64,000 nucleotides of DNA, from positions 868,001-932,000 of the forward strand of contig JAAVTG010000531.1 in assembly GCA_011947345.1 (NCBI GenBank), in the 5' to 3' direction. The DNA is from Phytophthora quininea (Eukaryota; Oomycota; Peronosporomycetes; Peronosporales; Peronosporaceae). Positions 1 to 10,763 of this stretch are shown piece by piece. A program made the translations under genes and the position numbers. Every line of letters begins with the position of its first letter. Position 1 is the first letter of the stretch. Below the pieces are notes generated by a model. That model was not told the DNA's origin and did not search any database. It was given only the letters and a program-made list of their open reading frames with translations.

Positions 1-1449
1 CAAATGTACCGGGAGAATGGGCCATGAACACCATGCACGAGCCCAACAACACCAACTTGCACTTCCACGGCATGCACGTGGATCCGACTGGCACTGAAGA
101 TAATGTGTTCCGGATCGTGGCCCCAGGAGAGAGTGCCGACACACATCTGCACGTGCCGCTGAACCACCCGAGAGGACTATTCCACTACCACCCGCACTTC
201 CACGGATCCGTGTTCTTGCAGATGGGGAGGTATGGTCGGCCCCATTGTTGTAGAGGACGACCCCGATACAGTCCCTGCAGAGTATGCTGCCATCAAGCAG
301 AAGCACGTTCTGGTGGTGCAGGAGTTCAAGTTTACAGGTGGCATTTTGACCTCGCTGGCCGATGCTGCCAGGGCCTCTCACAGCATGCTGGACATGCAGC
401 TTACCTACACCAACAAGGCGGTTCTGGAAGCGCAGGTGCGCTCGTTGTATCCCGACGTGCAGGAGAAGGAGCGGCCTGTCAGAAATGCCAAGATGTCCAA
501 GGAGCTGCTAGAAGAGATGGATTCGTCCGAGGAAAAGCCCGAGATCCCGCCCATTGCGCAGTATTTTTCTGTCAACGGACAATACCTGCCCAAGATTGAG
601 GTTCGACCGCATGAAAATGTCCTGCTGCGCATGCTGCACGCCGGTGGAACTGCCACGCTCGAGCTCCAAGTACCTGGATGTTCCATCATGTTGGCTGCTA
701 GTGATGGCCTGTACTTGCCAAAGCCTCGCCCACTAGAGACGGTGATCTTGCTGCCTGGCGCTCGTGTTGACCTCGTTATCAACTGCGAGCCGAGTAAGGA
801 CGATGGCCCAGAGTTCCTGCGCCCGATGCAATCGGTCAAGAACCCGAAGTTTGAAAGCTTTATCGGTGGGCACTCGGACATGTACTCGGGCGTGCTGGCT
901 TTTATCCACGTGCAAGGAGAGTCGATGAACCAGCCTCTTCTTACGTCGGTGCCGCCACCTTCCGAGCTGTACGGGCCGTCAAAGAGCCTGCTAAAGCTGT
1001 CGGAAGAGGATCGAGCTAGAATGGATCCGCTGCCTTTCCTCTTTGAGTTCTCCATGGGCGATCCGGAACTGAAGGACGGGATTTACTACAAGCCGTACTA
1101 CATCAACCACAAGCTCTTTGACGGGACCAGCATTCGCACGATGAAGCTCGGTCACGTGCAGGAGTGGGTTATCGTTAACGAGAAGGACGAGGCCGGCGAT
1201 CTGAACTACAAGAACCACCCGTTCCACCTGCACACGAACGCCTTCCAGGTCGTGGATATGAGTCATGGCCACGGCATTGACTATGAGATCGGAGACTGGC
1301 GGGATGTCATTTCAGTGCCGACGCCGGGCAACGTAACGATCCGATTCCGCCCCGAGGACTTTACGGGTCTCGTGGCAGCACACTGTCATGTTCTTGGTCA
1401 CTCGGACGCCGGTATGATTGCTGGTGTCGACATGATTTCAGGGGATTAA
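1..1449 (+). CDS. Multicopper oxidase (laccase/cuproxidase-like), 5' end outside window, one frameshift
   Basis: A copper oxidase that would oxidise a substrate and reduce oxygen to water; the substrate cannot be told. All four copper-ligand blocks are visible: HFHG near 70, HYHPHFHG near 185-205, HPFHLH near 1220-1235 and HCHVLGHSDAGM near 1381-1416, in the usual order and spacing. The reading frame is open from the first bases, so the N-terminus (and any signal peptide) lies upstream. The frame changes at about 224-232, in a GGGG run followed by ATGGTC: the upstream frame ends GSVFLQMG and the continuation GPIVVEDD is in another frame. Two bases appear to be missing from the G run. The stop is the TAA at 1447-1449, 23 bases from the convergent MSH3-like gene. 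Family assignment is firm; whether the break is real is not. Confidence 0.85.
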
Positions 1450-1472
1450 AAATGACTGTTGATAACACGCCA

Positions 1473-4400
1473 CTAAAGATTTCGTTGTAAGTCTTCTGCA
1501 CGCTCCAATACGTGCGATGCGATGCCAGCACGCCTCGCCGTCTCAATCGCGAAGCTGTCACTCGCAATTCCGTCTTGCAGGTTGTAATGAAACGTGACCA
1601 GTTCTCCAGGCTCAGCATCCTTTCCTGACCCAACATTTTCGTCAAAGTGATACTCCAGTTGCTTTGTTTGACACTTCGAACCGAGTCGATCTTGTAGCTT
1701 CCGAATGGTTGGGGTGGCGTGCGTAGCAAGCATGACAAAACACCCAACTGTATCGACAAGATAGCGCACTTGAGCTACACCAACAGCTTCTGCTTGGCGG
1801 GCAGTCATTCCGAATCCAATCTCATCAATGAGAACCAAGGACTTGTTGGAGGCGTTGCGTGATATGGAGCTAAGTGCTGTGAGTTCTTGCGCACAAGAAG
1901 GCATGTTACAGTGCTGCAGCTTAAAACTCGCACTGTCCCGATGCATGAGTGTGTAGATGCCATCAAATACGGACAACCTGACACTTGAGGCTGGAACAAA
2001 AGAGCCTATTTGTGCAAGAATCACCACAAGAGCACACATCCGAAGCAAGCTGGTTTTACCGCCCATGTTCGGTCCAGATATCACCAACAGCAAGCCAGGA
2101 GAGTCAGCATTTCTGGACAATCGCACAGAATTGCTGATGTAGGAGGAACCTTCAAGCAAAGTCTCAATGATCGGGTGTCGACCGTCCATGATATCCAGAG
2201 TTGTTGAGTCATCTTCCACAAATTCAGGCAATGTATAGTTCGGGTAGCTTTGAGCTACCGTGGCAAGCGAGCACAACGCGTCCAGAGTTGATAAAATGTC
2301 GACGCAAGCCATCCCCATCACGTAGATTCGGGCGTCCACATCGCCAACAAATTCTCTCCAGGCTGATCGGACTAACTGGTCCTTTTGTTCCCTCAGGAAT
2401 TCTTCTTGAATGTGGATCTGGATGATTTCCTTGGGGTGGAAGCGAACAAGTTTCTTGGTGGAGTTCACAACGAGCCATTGTGGAGGAACTTTGTGCAGGT
2501 CCGAGCGACTCACCTCGATCAAATGATGAATATCACTGAGTGCGCCCCTCTGAATGAAATATATTCCAGCGAAGGCTTCTTGAGGATGACTTTGCATGTT
2601 GTGAGTACGGTGTCATACTCATCAGCTATTGACTTGAGTTTAGCAGTCAGCTCCTGGTACTTGTGAGCTTGTGACGACTGCGCAAGAAGTCGTTTCTGAA
2701 TCGTTTCCTCCATATCATTGCGCTTCGCACACTTGATGTCAATCGCCGTAAGCAACAGTCCAAGACGATTGCTCATTTTCGGATAGGTGTCGAGAAGGTG
2801 CTCTAGCATAGTTTGATCTGCACTTGAGCGCAGAGCAAACATTTTCTTGAGCGCGTCCACATGATCTTCAAGGTCCTGCAAAATCTGGAGCGCTCCGACA
2901 GCCTGTACGGGTGAAGCTTTTCCAAGATGAATTTGCTGGAGAAATTGCAGCAAGTGTTTGCATCGTGGGAGGATAGTCGTCGTGAGTTCTTCATACGCGA
3001 TTCGGTGCGGTAGCGACTCCGATGTCAAAGATCCAGCCGGAAATGCTAAACTTTTGACTGTTCTTTGTCGGTCCAAAATCTCCTCTACAGAGCAAAGTGG
3101 AGAGCGTATCCAGTCACGAAGGCGCCTTGCTCCAGCATGGGTCTTAGTGTGATTTAGAATTGAAAGCAGTGAGCCAACCTTGTGCTTAGTTGTCTGTAAA
3201 ACGCACAAGAAAACAATAAATCCAGGGTCTGCAGTAAAAGAATCGTAGATGATGCCTACCGAGTTCACGAAAAGATCCAGATCCCGGTGTGTCTCGGTCG
3301 GTAGGTAGAATTGCCTCCTGGAGTCATCGACAAGCTGCCAGAGCTAGAATAATTCGGCGTGATTAAAGTATTCTCCAAGCCAAGGGAAGTCAAATAGTGC
3401 CACATGCCGCCAAAACAGCACGCGCATAACATCGGCAGATTTGGACGATCAATGAGATCGTCGTCCACTTCGAGAAAAGCGCGCGAAAATCTCTTTGGCC
3501 TGCGCATACTTGAAATACTCATTGGGCACCCTCTCCACTCGGATGCAGGATTGAAGTTCGTCCTCACCTGCGTTGTTGGTGTTCTCTACAGCCATAAAAT
3601 TTTCCAAAACCTGTTCGGTGTATGCGCTTAGCCTTCCTGCCGGGAGAACAAACTCGACAGGATCAAGCATCGCAAGTATACGTCGCAACTTTTGTCGCTT
3701 GCCGCTAAGGAAATGTACAACCATTAGACCAATCGAATAACGCTTTTAATTGGTAAAACACCCGTACTTTCTTCAAACTCGTCGAATTTCGTTTCTCCAG
3801 TGTGGATGTCGTGCAGAAATACACCGATTCGGACCTCCTCCGAGAACGCCTACGCAAGCACAGAAAATCAGTTAGAAGCAGACAACCTGCTTTATGATAC
3901 CCAGGCAATCGTTCTTACCTGGCTCCGCTTCATCTCTTCGTTGACATCGTGCATCGACTGAGAGAAGAATGGCTTGGAGTGTATGGTCGCTTCGACCACA
4001 CACGCTATGAACCGCGCGCAAGAGCCCTCGTCGTCTTCGCTGTCATCTTCACTGCTCTCATCCGGGATCGTAGCCCGCGTGTAGACTTCCGTCACACACC
4101 TGCATAGCGACCACTGCATTAGATTCCTCATTGGAGCAGGCTCTCCACCTTCCTACCTCTCCAATGGCCTTCTCGCTGCTCCCGGTGCTTTGGACGTCGT
4201 TCTCATGGCGACCGAGTCGGTCTGCTTGACCACTCCCACTTTAAAACCTGCGTGCACCAGTCGCCGCGTATGGAACATGGTGCGATGCACCGGCACCGAC
4301 GCCTCCAGAAAAGCTCGGTGTCTATGAGCTCGGATGCCGAGCACAATTGCAGCATTCTAATGGCCATTAGAACAGGATAATAACTATAATATCAACAGTG

Positions 4401-4679
4401 TATTACCTCTGCGTCCTCTGCGAAGATCCTCATGCGGTAGCCGCACTCGAACAGCAGCAGTTTGTCTGGGTGGAGTCTGCGCAGCGCCACGACCTGCGTC
4501 TCCATCTCCGTCAACGGCTGTAGCGTAGCTTCTTCTGGCGCATCTGCAGGCTCGCGCTGCTTGCGCTTACGCGACTGAAGTGCTGGCAGTACGGAGGTCT
4601 GCGCTGTGTCTCCCTGGCGTCGCTCTCGCAGTTCGGCATCTCGTCTCCTGTCCGCAGCTCGGAAGTACGGCGACCGCAT
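1473..4679 (-). CDS. MSH3: DNA mismatch repair protein MSH3-like (MutS family)
   Basis: MutS-family protein that would pair with MSH2 to recognise insertion/deletion loops in nuclear DNA. The order is complete: mismatch-binding domain with FECGYRMRIFAEDAE and the SVPVHRTMFHTRRLV...GFKVGVVKQT block, connector, lever (LLSILNHTKT), clamp, and ATPase with Walker A GPNMGGKT at 2052-2075. The MSH3-type N-terminal blocks favour MSH3 over MSH2 or MSH6. Readable exons are 4407-4679, 4157-4356, 3919-4100, 3768-3849, then 3704 downwards, with an intron at about 3188-3244; splice sites are GT/AG. Frame breaks lie near 3704, 3480, 3345 and 2546, most of them at short homopolymer runs. The ATP-site signature is atypical: DEIGFGM replaces the usual DELGRGT. 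Start is the ATG at 4679, 90 bases from a divergent gene. Confidence 0.82.
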
Positions 4680-4769
4680 ACCAGTTTTCTATGAATCGGT
4701 ACCGGTATATTGGCGGTATGATTACCTGAGCCCATCTCCCTGCTGTTGAAGCTGTCCCTTTGACACACG
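4680..4769. promoter_or_regulatory. Short divergent promoter between the MSH3-like gene and the first PX-like gene
   Basis: Only 90 bases separate the two start codons, which face away from each other, so both promoters must lie here or inside the genes. No clear initiator element was recognised. The assignment is from position only. Confidence 0.45.
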
Positions 4770-5453
4770 ATGACACCGTCACAACGGATTCGGCGCTTCA
4801 GGACGCAAGTGGACCAAGCAAGCATGGGACTTTCCTGGACGAACGATGAAGAGCATGACAGCCTGGATGCGGAGCTGGGCCGCCGCCTCTCGCAGCTGTC
4901 GGACACGGCCAAGTTCGCCGCCTCCCTCAACCAGATCCAGCGCGTGGCCATCCGCAGACTCTACGACAGTCCGGAGCAGGACGGCGCCACCGTGTACGTG
5001 CTGGACGTGTATCTGCAGACGACCCAGAAGGGCCTGCCCACTTCCAAGACCAACGAGAGCGCGAAGGCGCGCAGGAGGAGACTGCAGCGCGAGCAGGACA
5101 ACGAGCGACCGAACTACGCCGTGGAGCACCGCTACTCGGACTTTCGCGCCCTGCGCAAGAGCATCTACGACGTGGCGGACGTCCACGACGACCAGATGCA
5201 TCCGGTGTGGTGCAACTACTGCTGCCGCGTGCTGTGGCTTATGACGTACGGCAGCTTTCCGTCGCGGTATCCGAACAAGGGCGTGTTGGCCACCTGCACG
5301 GGCTGGCGCAGTCTGCTGGCCAAGAGTCGCAAGCGCCGACTCGAGAACTTTGTCAACGAGCTGCTAACGTCGGCCAAGGACGCGTCCTATTGCCGCGGCG
5401 GGCAGCAGTGCGAGCGCTTCGTGGCGGTCTCGAGGATGCTGCAGACCTTTTGA
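4770..5453 (+). CDS. PX-like domain protein, tandem copy 1
   Basis: A 227-residue intronless protein with features of a phox-homology (phosphoinositide-binding) domain: a strand-rich N-terminus ending in VYVLDVYL...QKGLP, then VEHRYSDFRALRKSI, a FPSRYPNKG loop where PX proteins have a proline-rich loop, and RRLENFVNELL in the last helix. An insertion carries WCNYCCRV, the CxYC motif found in all five copies, and QCERF lies near the C-terminus. The N-terminal block SLDAELGRRLSQLS is also shared. There is no signal peptide or membrane segment, so a cytosolic, membrane-binding role is inferred. It is the first of five same-direction paralogues. A second in-frame Met (residue 19) is a possible alternative start. 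PX assignment is by motif pattern only. Confidence 0.72.
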   Translation: MTPSQRIRRFRTQVDQASMGLSWTNDEEHDSLDAELGRRLSQLSDTAKFAASLNQIQRVAIRRLYDSPEQDGATVYVLDVYLQTTQKGLPTSKTNESAKARRRRLQREQDNERPNYAVEHRYSDFRALRKSIYDVADVHDDQMHPVWCNYCCRVLWLMTYGSFPSRYPNKGVLATCTGWRSLLAKSRKRRLENFVNELLTSAKDASYCRGGQQCERFVAVSRMLQTF

Positions 5454-5912
5454 CGGACGAGAACGTCACAAGCTCGCAGACGTCAGGGTCCTCGAGCGGC
5501 TGCTAGCAAGAAAGGCATAAATTAACAAGCGACATAAATTCGAAAGCAAAGCCATCTCCATCTCGCGTCTCTTTGGCAAGGCGTCGAGAATTTCTCCACG
5601 TGAGCGAAGGTGGCGATGCCTGCAGAGCCACAGACCAATATGGCGCAGCGATGGCCGAGGTACAGCTTGGTAATCGCGGCAACCGCAATGCGGCGGATGA
5701 CTCGCGGTCTGTTGCTTTGCTTGCGCGTTATTGTTAAATCACAGATCACCGCATCCGAGCAAGACCGATCGATACTGAGCATACCGGTTCGATACCGGTA
5801 TTGTTCCGCCTTGAAGTTCAAACCACTGCGTGTTGTATACCATACGAAATCCAAGATCAGTGTATCTTCCCATGCGACATGGTCGCCACTATCGAAATCG
5901 CCAAGACAGGCA
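5454..5912. other. Spacer between PX-like copies 1 and 2
   Basis: An open frame continues upstream of the copy 2 start codon through this spacer, but its translation does not resemble the family and its codon use is not coding-like. Nothing else was recognised. Confidence 0.5.
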
Positions 5913-6605
5913 ATGCAGCCGCCAGACAATGGAACCCGCGGCAGTGAGGAGGACTCGGAGCGCCGCAGCCTGGACACGGACCTGGGGCGCCGCCTGTGCC
6001 AGCTCTCGAGCGGCGCCAAGTCCGCTGTCTCGCTCAACCAGATCCAGCGCGTAGCGATCCGTGCCGCCTACGAGCGCAAGGAGCACGACTCGGCCGTCAC
6101 CGTCTACGTGGTGGACGTCTTCCTGCGTAACATCCAGAAGGGGCTTCCCAAGCCGCCTACAGAGAGTAATCGCGCGCGCAAGCGACGGCTGAAGCGCGAG
6201 CTGCAGGCACAGCAGCCGGACCACCACGTGCAGCACAGATACTCCGAGTTCCGCCTGCTGAGGCGACGCATCGCCGATGTGGTGGGCGACCCGCACGACG
6301 ACCACCACCCGCAGTGGTGCGCCTACTGCAGTCGCGTCATGTGGCTCGTCACGGCCGGCGAGTTCCCGTCGCGATTTCCTAACCAAGGCCTTGTGGCGAC
6401 CTGCACTGGATGGAGACAGCTGCTGGTGGTCTCGAGGAAGCACGGACTGGAGAAGTTCATCAACGAGCTGATCACCGCCGCGAAGGACATATCGTACCGG
6501 TACACTGCGGTGCAGTGCGAGCGCTACGCGACGGTCTCGCAGATGCTGACCGAGTTTCTCGCCGAGCACTCCGTTGGCAGCGTGACAACGCTCAGCTGCT
6601 GCTAG
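5913..6605 (+). CDS. PX-like domain protein, tandem copy 2
   Basis: A 230-residue intronless paralogue of the preceding gene. It has the shared N-terminal block (SLDTDLGRRLCQLS), VYVVDVFL...QKGLPKP, a basic linker, VQHRYSEFRLLRRRI, WCAYCSRV, FPSRFPNQG, a GLEKFINELI helix and QCERYATVSQML. The start was set at the ATG at 5913, because residues before it in the open frame have no counterpart in the other copies. A serine- and cysteine-containing tail follows the domain. Function is inferred to be phosphoinositide or membrane recognition from the PX pattern. This copy has no frame break, so with copies 1 and 3 it gives the reference structure for the damaged copies 4 and 5. Confidence 0.72.
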   Translation: MQPPDNGTRGSEEDSERRSLDTDLGRRLCQLSSGAKSAVSLNQIQRVAIRAAYERKEHDSAVTVYVVDVFLRNIQKGLPKPPTESNRARKRRLKRELQAQQPDHHVQHRYSEFRLLRRRIADVVGDPHDDHHPQWCAYCSRVMWLVTAGEFPSRFPNQGLVATCTGWRQLLVVSRKHGLEKFINELITAAKDISYRYTAVQCERYATVSQMLTEFLAEHSVGSVTTLSCC

Positions 6606-7406
6606 GAAGACGTCCATGGCAAGGTAAACAATAATTCTCGTAAGGAACTCAAATACAATACTATCGCAACACCTTGTCATGCCCACGTCGACGTCTTCCG
6701 CAGAGACTAGCATTCACCATCGACTCGATCACCGCCAGTCTGGGTGCGACAGACACACGTCGCAGAGGCCACTGCATTTTGGCTCACCCGCCTTGACAGC
6801 TTTCCATCCAAAGACAGCGACTTCTGCCCCCAAAGCAAGATGTCCGCTGATCACCATGCGCTTGGTCCAGTCGCGTGCATCGATGTCGGAACTGATGGCC
6901 TTGGTCCATCCGTCGGAGAGAGCCGGGGCTTGCTGGCGCGCTTTGAAGCGTAGGCTGAGCCTACGCTTCAACAAGGCTGGTCGCCGTGACCGCGGGAAGC
7001 TTTGACGATCAGCTGCAAATAACAGCAGACTGGAGCCATGGCGCGCGCTTTGCCTTCAGCTGCGGTGCAGGTCTGGAGAAGTCGTCACGCTAGCACCTCT
7101 GCTAACAGGAAGGCAGGACGCGAGGTGCTGTGATGATACGCGACGCCAACGCTGGCAAGTGCGGCGGCGGATCCTACCAACAAAAAACTTGCCTGCAGCA
7201 ATTGTAAACACTTTGTCCATCCCCGGCCCTCTAATAAGAATGCCAAATTCGACACTTGTAGAGATCCAGCGGCTATCTAACTGTCGTCGCTTCAACGCAC
7301 CCACCATTTTGTTGACACGCGAGAGGTTCGCCACAATCCAACTTGCGCCGGACCGATCACTTTGGCATTATGAGTCTGATGCGACTCCCGTCCAAGCGCG
7401 ACGCCA
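6606..7406. other. Spacer between PX-like copies 2 and 3
   Basis: No supported gene. It holds a 29-base near-perfect inverted repeat (6943-6971, listed separately). Short open frames on both strands show no recognisable domain. Confidence 0.5.
6943..6971. repeat. 29-base inverted repeat (14-base arms, 1-base centre)
   Basis: The arm TTGAAGCGTAGGCT (6943-6956) is followed by one G and its exact reverse complement (6958-6971). It lies in a non-coding spacer between two tandem PX-like genes. It could be a hairpin, a symmetric protein-binding site or a trace of a mobile element; the sequence alone does not decide. Confidence 0.85.
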
Positions 7407-8069
7407 ATGTCCACGCCAGCTACGCCTCGCCGCGAGCTGAGTCCGAGCATGGGGAGCCGTCCTGGGAGCTGTCGCCTCTCGCAGCTCTCGACAGTAGCCA
7501 AGTCGGCCATGACACTCAACGAGGTCTACTGCGTGCAGATGAGCGACACCTACAGGCAGCAAGACGGTGCCACTGTCTACGTCATGGACGTCTTCCTCCG
7601 CAAGACCCAAAAGGGTCTGCCCACGGTGGAGACGCTCGAGGAGCGCAAGCGACGACTCCGTCGCGAGCGCTGCAACTGGACGCCCGACTACCAGGTCGAG
7701 CACCGCTACTCGGACTTCCGCGCCATGCTCAAGAGCATCAAACAAGTGGTGAACGACCACAACCACTTCCGCTTCTGCGCCTATTGCAGTCGCGTCAGCA
7801 TCACCCAGTCCGCGGCAGGTTTTCCGCCGCGAGGACCCAGTCGTGGTCCCGGATTTCGTCAGGTGGTAACCAGCGTCCGCAAAGGGAGACTCGAACACTT
7901 TGTCAACGAGATGCTCAAGGCTGCAAAGGACAATTCGTACCGCAGCAACAGCGGCCACTGTCAGCGCTTCCTCGTCGTCTCGCAGCTGCTGTACAGCTTC
8001 CTAGCGCCAAATGAAGGCGCGCGGGCGTCTGCTGGGGAGGCGGCACAGGAGAGCTCCAGCCAGCAGTAG
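7407..8069 (+). CDS. PX-like domain protein, tandem copy 3
   Basis: A 220-residue intronless paralogue. It keeps CRLSQLS, VYVMDVFLRKTQKGLP, VEHRYSDFRAMLKSI, the FCAYCSRV motif, a FPPRGPS loop, RLEHFVNEML and HCQRFLVVSQLL. The N-terminal acidic stretch of copies 1 and 2 is replaced by a proline/serine/arginine-rich segment, and the linker after the CxYC motif is shorter. The tail (about residues 200-220) is Ala/Ser/Glu-rich. The start is the ATG at 7407, the first in frame before the conserved block. Role inferred as for the other copies. Confidence 0.7.
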   Translation: MSTPATPRRELSPSMGSRPGSCRLSQLSTVAKSAMTLNEVYCVQMSDTYRQQDGATVYVMDVFLRKTQKGLPTVETLEERKRRLRRERCNWTPDYQVEHRYSDFRAMLKSIKQVVNDHNHFRFCAYCSRVSITQSAAGFPPRGPSRGPGFRQVVTSVRKGRLEHFVNEMLKAAKDNSYRSNSGHCQRFLVVSQLLYSFLAPNEGARASAGEAAQESSSQQ

Positions 8070-8775
8070 GTGATCGACCTACAATTATTTAGCCGACAGG
8101 GCCCGTCAGTCAGCAATACAACACGTTTCTTGAGTGTGATCGATGTCCGCGGCCCGAGCAACTGCAGCCACGAAAATTGCTATTCGTCTCACCGCCCAGC
8201 GAGATAAGGCGGCGACTGCAATGCGGTCTGCATCGGCGACACGGTGCTGCCTTGATCTGCTGCTGCTGTTCATCGTATCAAAACGAGTTGGCCTTCCTCT
8301 TTCACGCCGCGATTTCCTTTTGTTCCGCCACGCTGAAGTATTTTGGTCTGCATATACATGTATATGCACCGCGCCGCGAAAGATGAATGGCGATGCAAAT
8401 GCACCGCCATCAACGCGCGGTGTGCGGCCAAACCAAGGTGTCGCGTGTGGTGCTTGAGCAGCCGGAAGTCCCGCATAAATAGCGATCGCTTCACTGCTCG
8501 TTCACCACCATTCTGCCGGTCCTCCAGGCTCCATAGTGAGGCAGACGTTGCCATCGCAGGTCTTGTACTACACCCGCAGGATCACACTCGACTGTCATCG
8601 GCAGCAATGATCACCAGCCCCTCGAGGCCACACTGTGCAGCGCGTTGTCCCCAAGCCGGCTTTTACTTCAACTTGCGCGTCATACCATCAACGCTGTGAG
8701 GCTCCATCATCATCGCTCCTTCCCAAACGAAGAAAGGTGCACCTCAAGCCTTCTTCACATCCGAATTTGCCCCTC
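8070..8775. other. Spacer between PX-like copies 3 and 4
   Basis: No gene or repeat was recognised. Open frames here are short and lack coding-like codon use. Confidence 0.5.
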
Positions 8776-9517
8776 ATGCGCGGACCTACGGACGACGACT
8801 TTGAGCTGCAGAGCCGCAGCAGCATGCCCAGTGTCATCACGAGCACCAGCTCGTCCGAGGACAGCGACGCAGACCTCGCAGACGCACCACCGCATCGCAG
8901 TCTGGATGCGTGTCTGGGCCTGCGGCGTCTGTCCAGCACGGCCAAGTTCGCCATGAAGCTCAACCAGATCCACCACGTTCGCATCTGCGCCACCTACGAA
9001 GACGACAGCGGCGCCATAGTCTACGTGCTCAACGTGTACCTGCGCTACGTCCAGAAGGGGCTTCCTCCGCCCACGCCAGTGCTCCGAGAGCGAGAGCCAA
9101 CGCAAGAAGCGACTGCGACTGCAGTGGGAGGCCGAGCGCCCCGTGTACCAGGTGGAGCACCGCTACTCGGCCTTCCGCGAGCTCAGACGACGCGTCGTCA
9201 AGACCGTCAGCGCGCCAGGAGACAGGCATCACCTCGTGCAGTGCGCCTACTGCAGTCGAGTCAAGTTCATTGACTCGTCAGCGAGCTTCCCGCCGCGCAT
9301 GCTGAGCAGCGGCCTGGTGGCCAGGGTCACGGGCTGGCAGCAGCTCTGCACGCTGGTGCGCCGGCGCCAGCTCGAGAGCTTCCTCAATCAGCTGCTGCGA
9401 GCGGCCAAGGACCTGTCCTACCGAACGGGCAGCGGCCAGTGCGAGCGGTTCCTCGCGGTCTCCCAGATCCTCAACTCGTTCCTGTCCGAGCCCGGCATGC
9501 GCACCGCTGTCTGGTGA
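8776..9517 (+). CDS. PX-like domain protein, tandem copy 4, one frameshift
   Basis: Paralogue of the three genes before it. The first frame runs from the ATG at 8776 through an acidic N-terminus (EDSDADLADAPPHRSLD), the conserved LNQI block and VYVLNVYL...QKGLPPPTP. The frame then changes at about 9076-9082, and the family pattern continues with the basic linker, VEHRYSAFRELRRRV, QCAYCSRV, a FPPRMLS loop, QLESFLNQLLRAAKD and QCERFLAVSQIL to the TGA at 9517. Neither frame alone gives a full domain. A consensus error is possible, but this break is not in an obvious homopolymer run, so true loss of function cannot be excluded. Confidence 0.62.
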
Positions 9518-10084
9518 AGGGTCGAGCGAGCGTAGCTGCCGAGCCAGCGACAGTGACAGGATTAATGTTAATGTGCAAACGCTTCCTGATCCATCTTGAT
9601 TTTGTTGTTGCGGTGGTGCCATGTCCTGCTGTTCGACGATGCACGACAAGGTCTCAGATGCGAGAGCTTCTTCGCGAGCAATGTAAGCAGTGTGACGAGC
9701 CGGCGGTACAGCCTCACGTGCCATTGCGATTTGCAGCTCGAAGAGCGTCGTTGCGGGTCGGGGGCAGGCGAGAACGACGCGCCTGTCAACATGACGAGCT
9801 GGTCGGGCGTCGAGGAGAGCAGTGCGAGCATCAGCAGCCTCCTCAAGAGGAACCCGCCTCTATTTGGGACTTGCTCTTTGTATGATTATTCCATGTACCC
9901 ATGTCTGCCATCATCGTCCGCAGCAGTCTTTTCAGCACGATTCTCTCGGTATTTGTATACAACCCGAAATCACAGCCTCCACTTTTTACAGCGTAATCTG
10001 CCGCTTCAAGATCACCGCAAAAAGGCCGCACTGCATCGCCCAGCACAGTCGATTCCGCCAGCCACAGGACAAGTCAAAGCCAAG
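9518..10084. other. Spacer between PX-like copies 4 and 5
   Basis: An open frame runs into copy 5 from upstream but carries no family motif before the ATG at 10085. Nothing else was recognised. Confidence 0.5.
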
Positions 10085-10763
10085 ATGCCCAACCCCACGA
10101 TCGAGTTCGACGCCGCCACCGACACGGGCAGCGAGCGCTCCAGCCTGGTCGACGCGGACCTGGGCCAGCGCCTGTCGCAGCTCTCGCGCGCCAAGGTGGC
10201 CGTGGCGCTCAACCAGGTGCGCCACGTGCGCATGTGCACAGCCTACGACCGCGAGGAGCACGTGACCGTCTACGTGATGGACGTGTTCCTGCATTCCGCC
10301 CCCGCGGGCTGCCCAAGCCGTCGAACGAGAGCAAGAGCGAGCGCAAACGCCGCCAGCTGCGCGAGCAGGACGAGCTGCGGCCGGACTACCAGGTCGAGCA
10401 CCGCTACTCGACGTTCCGCCTGCTGCGCGAACGCATCAGCGAGGCCGTGGCCGCCCCCAAGGACCGGTCGCACCCGCAGTGGTGCGCCTACTGCTCCCGC
10501 GTGCGGGACCTGGTTGGCTCGGGCGCCTTCCCGTCGCGGTTTCCGAACCGCGGCCGCGTCGCCATCGCCACGGGCTTCCACGATCTCTTGGTGCGCAGTC
10601 GGCAGGACCGACTCGAGAGCTTCCTCAACCTGCTGCTCAACGCCGCCAAGGACATTTCCTACCGCTCGGGCTGCACGCCATGCGTGCGGTTCGAGATCGT
10701 CTCAAGCTGCTGAGCGACTTCCTCACAGAGCCGCACTTGCGCACGCCCGGCAGCGTGTGGTGA
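10085..10763 (+). CDS. PX-like domain protein, tandem copy 5, two frameshifts
   Basis: The last paralogue. Frame one (from the ATG at 10085) has SSLVDADLGQRLSQLS and VYVMDVFL. After the CCCCC run at 10299-10303 the pattern continues one frame away with GLPKPSNESKSERKRR, VEHRYSTFRLLRERI, WCAYCSRV, FPSRFPNRG, RLESFLNLLLNAAKD and CVRFEIVS. Near 10700-10704 it moves again, to KLLSDFLTEPHLRT, ending at the TGA at 10761-10763. Both shifts fit one missing base. It may be an intact gene with consensus errors or a decaying end copy of the array. Confidence 0.62.

Noticed and set aside
405..1055. Long minus-strand open frame opposite the multicopper oxidase
   Set aside because: Antisense shadow of a gene with strong motifs; no conserved pattern and no plausible start.
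1473..4679. Reading the MSH3-like gene as two or three separate small genes
   Set aside because: Domain order, splice sites and the matching of broken ends show one gene.
4779..5201. Minus-strand open frame opposite PX copy 1
   Set aside because: Valine- and alanine-rich antisense shadow of a G/C-rich coding frame; the same happens opposite copies 2 and 5.
5889..6713. 274-residue minus-strand open frame
   Set aside because: Antisense of PX copy 2, with no recognisable domain.
6729..6974. Minus-strand frame that reads like a transposon fragment
   Set aside because: Only 81 residues, no reverse transcriptase, integrase or transposase motif, and it ends in the inverted repeat.
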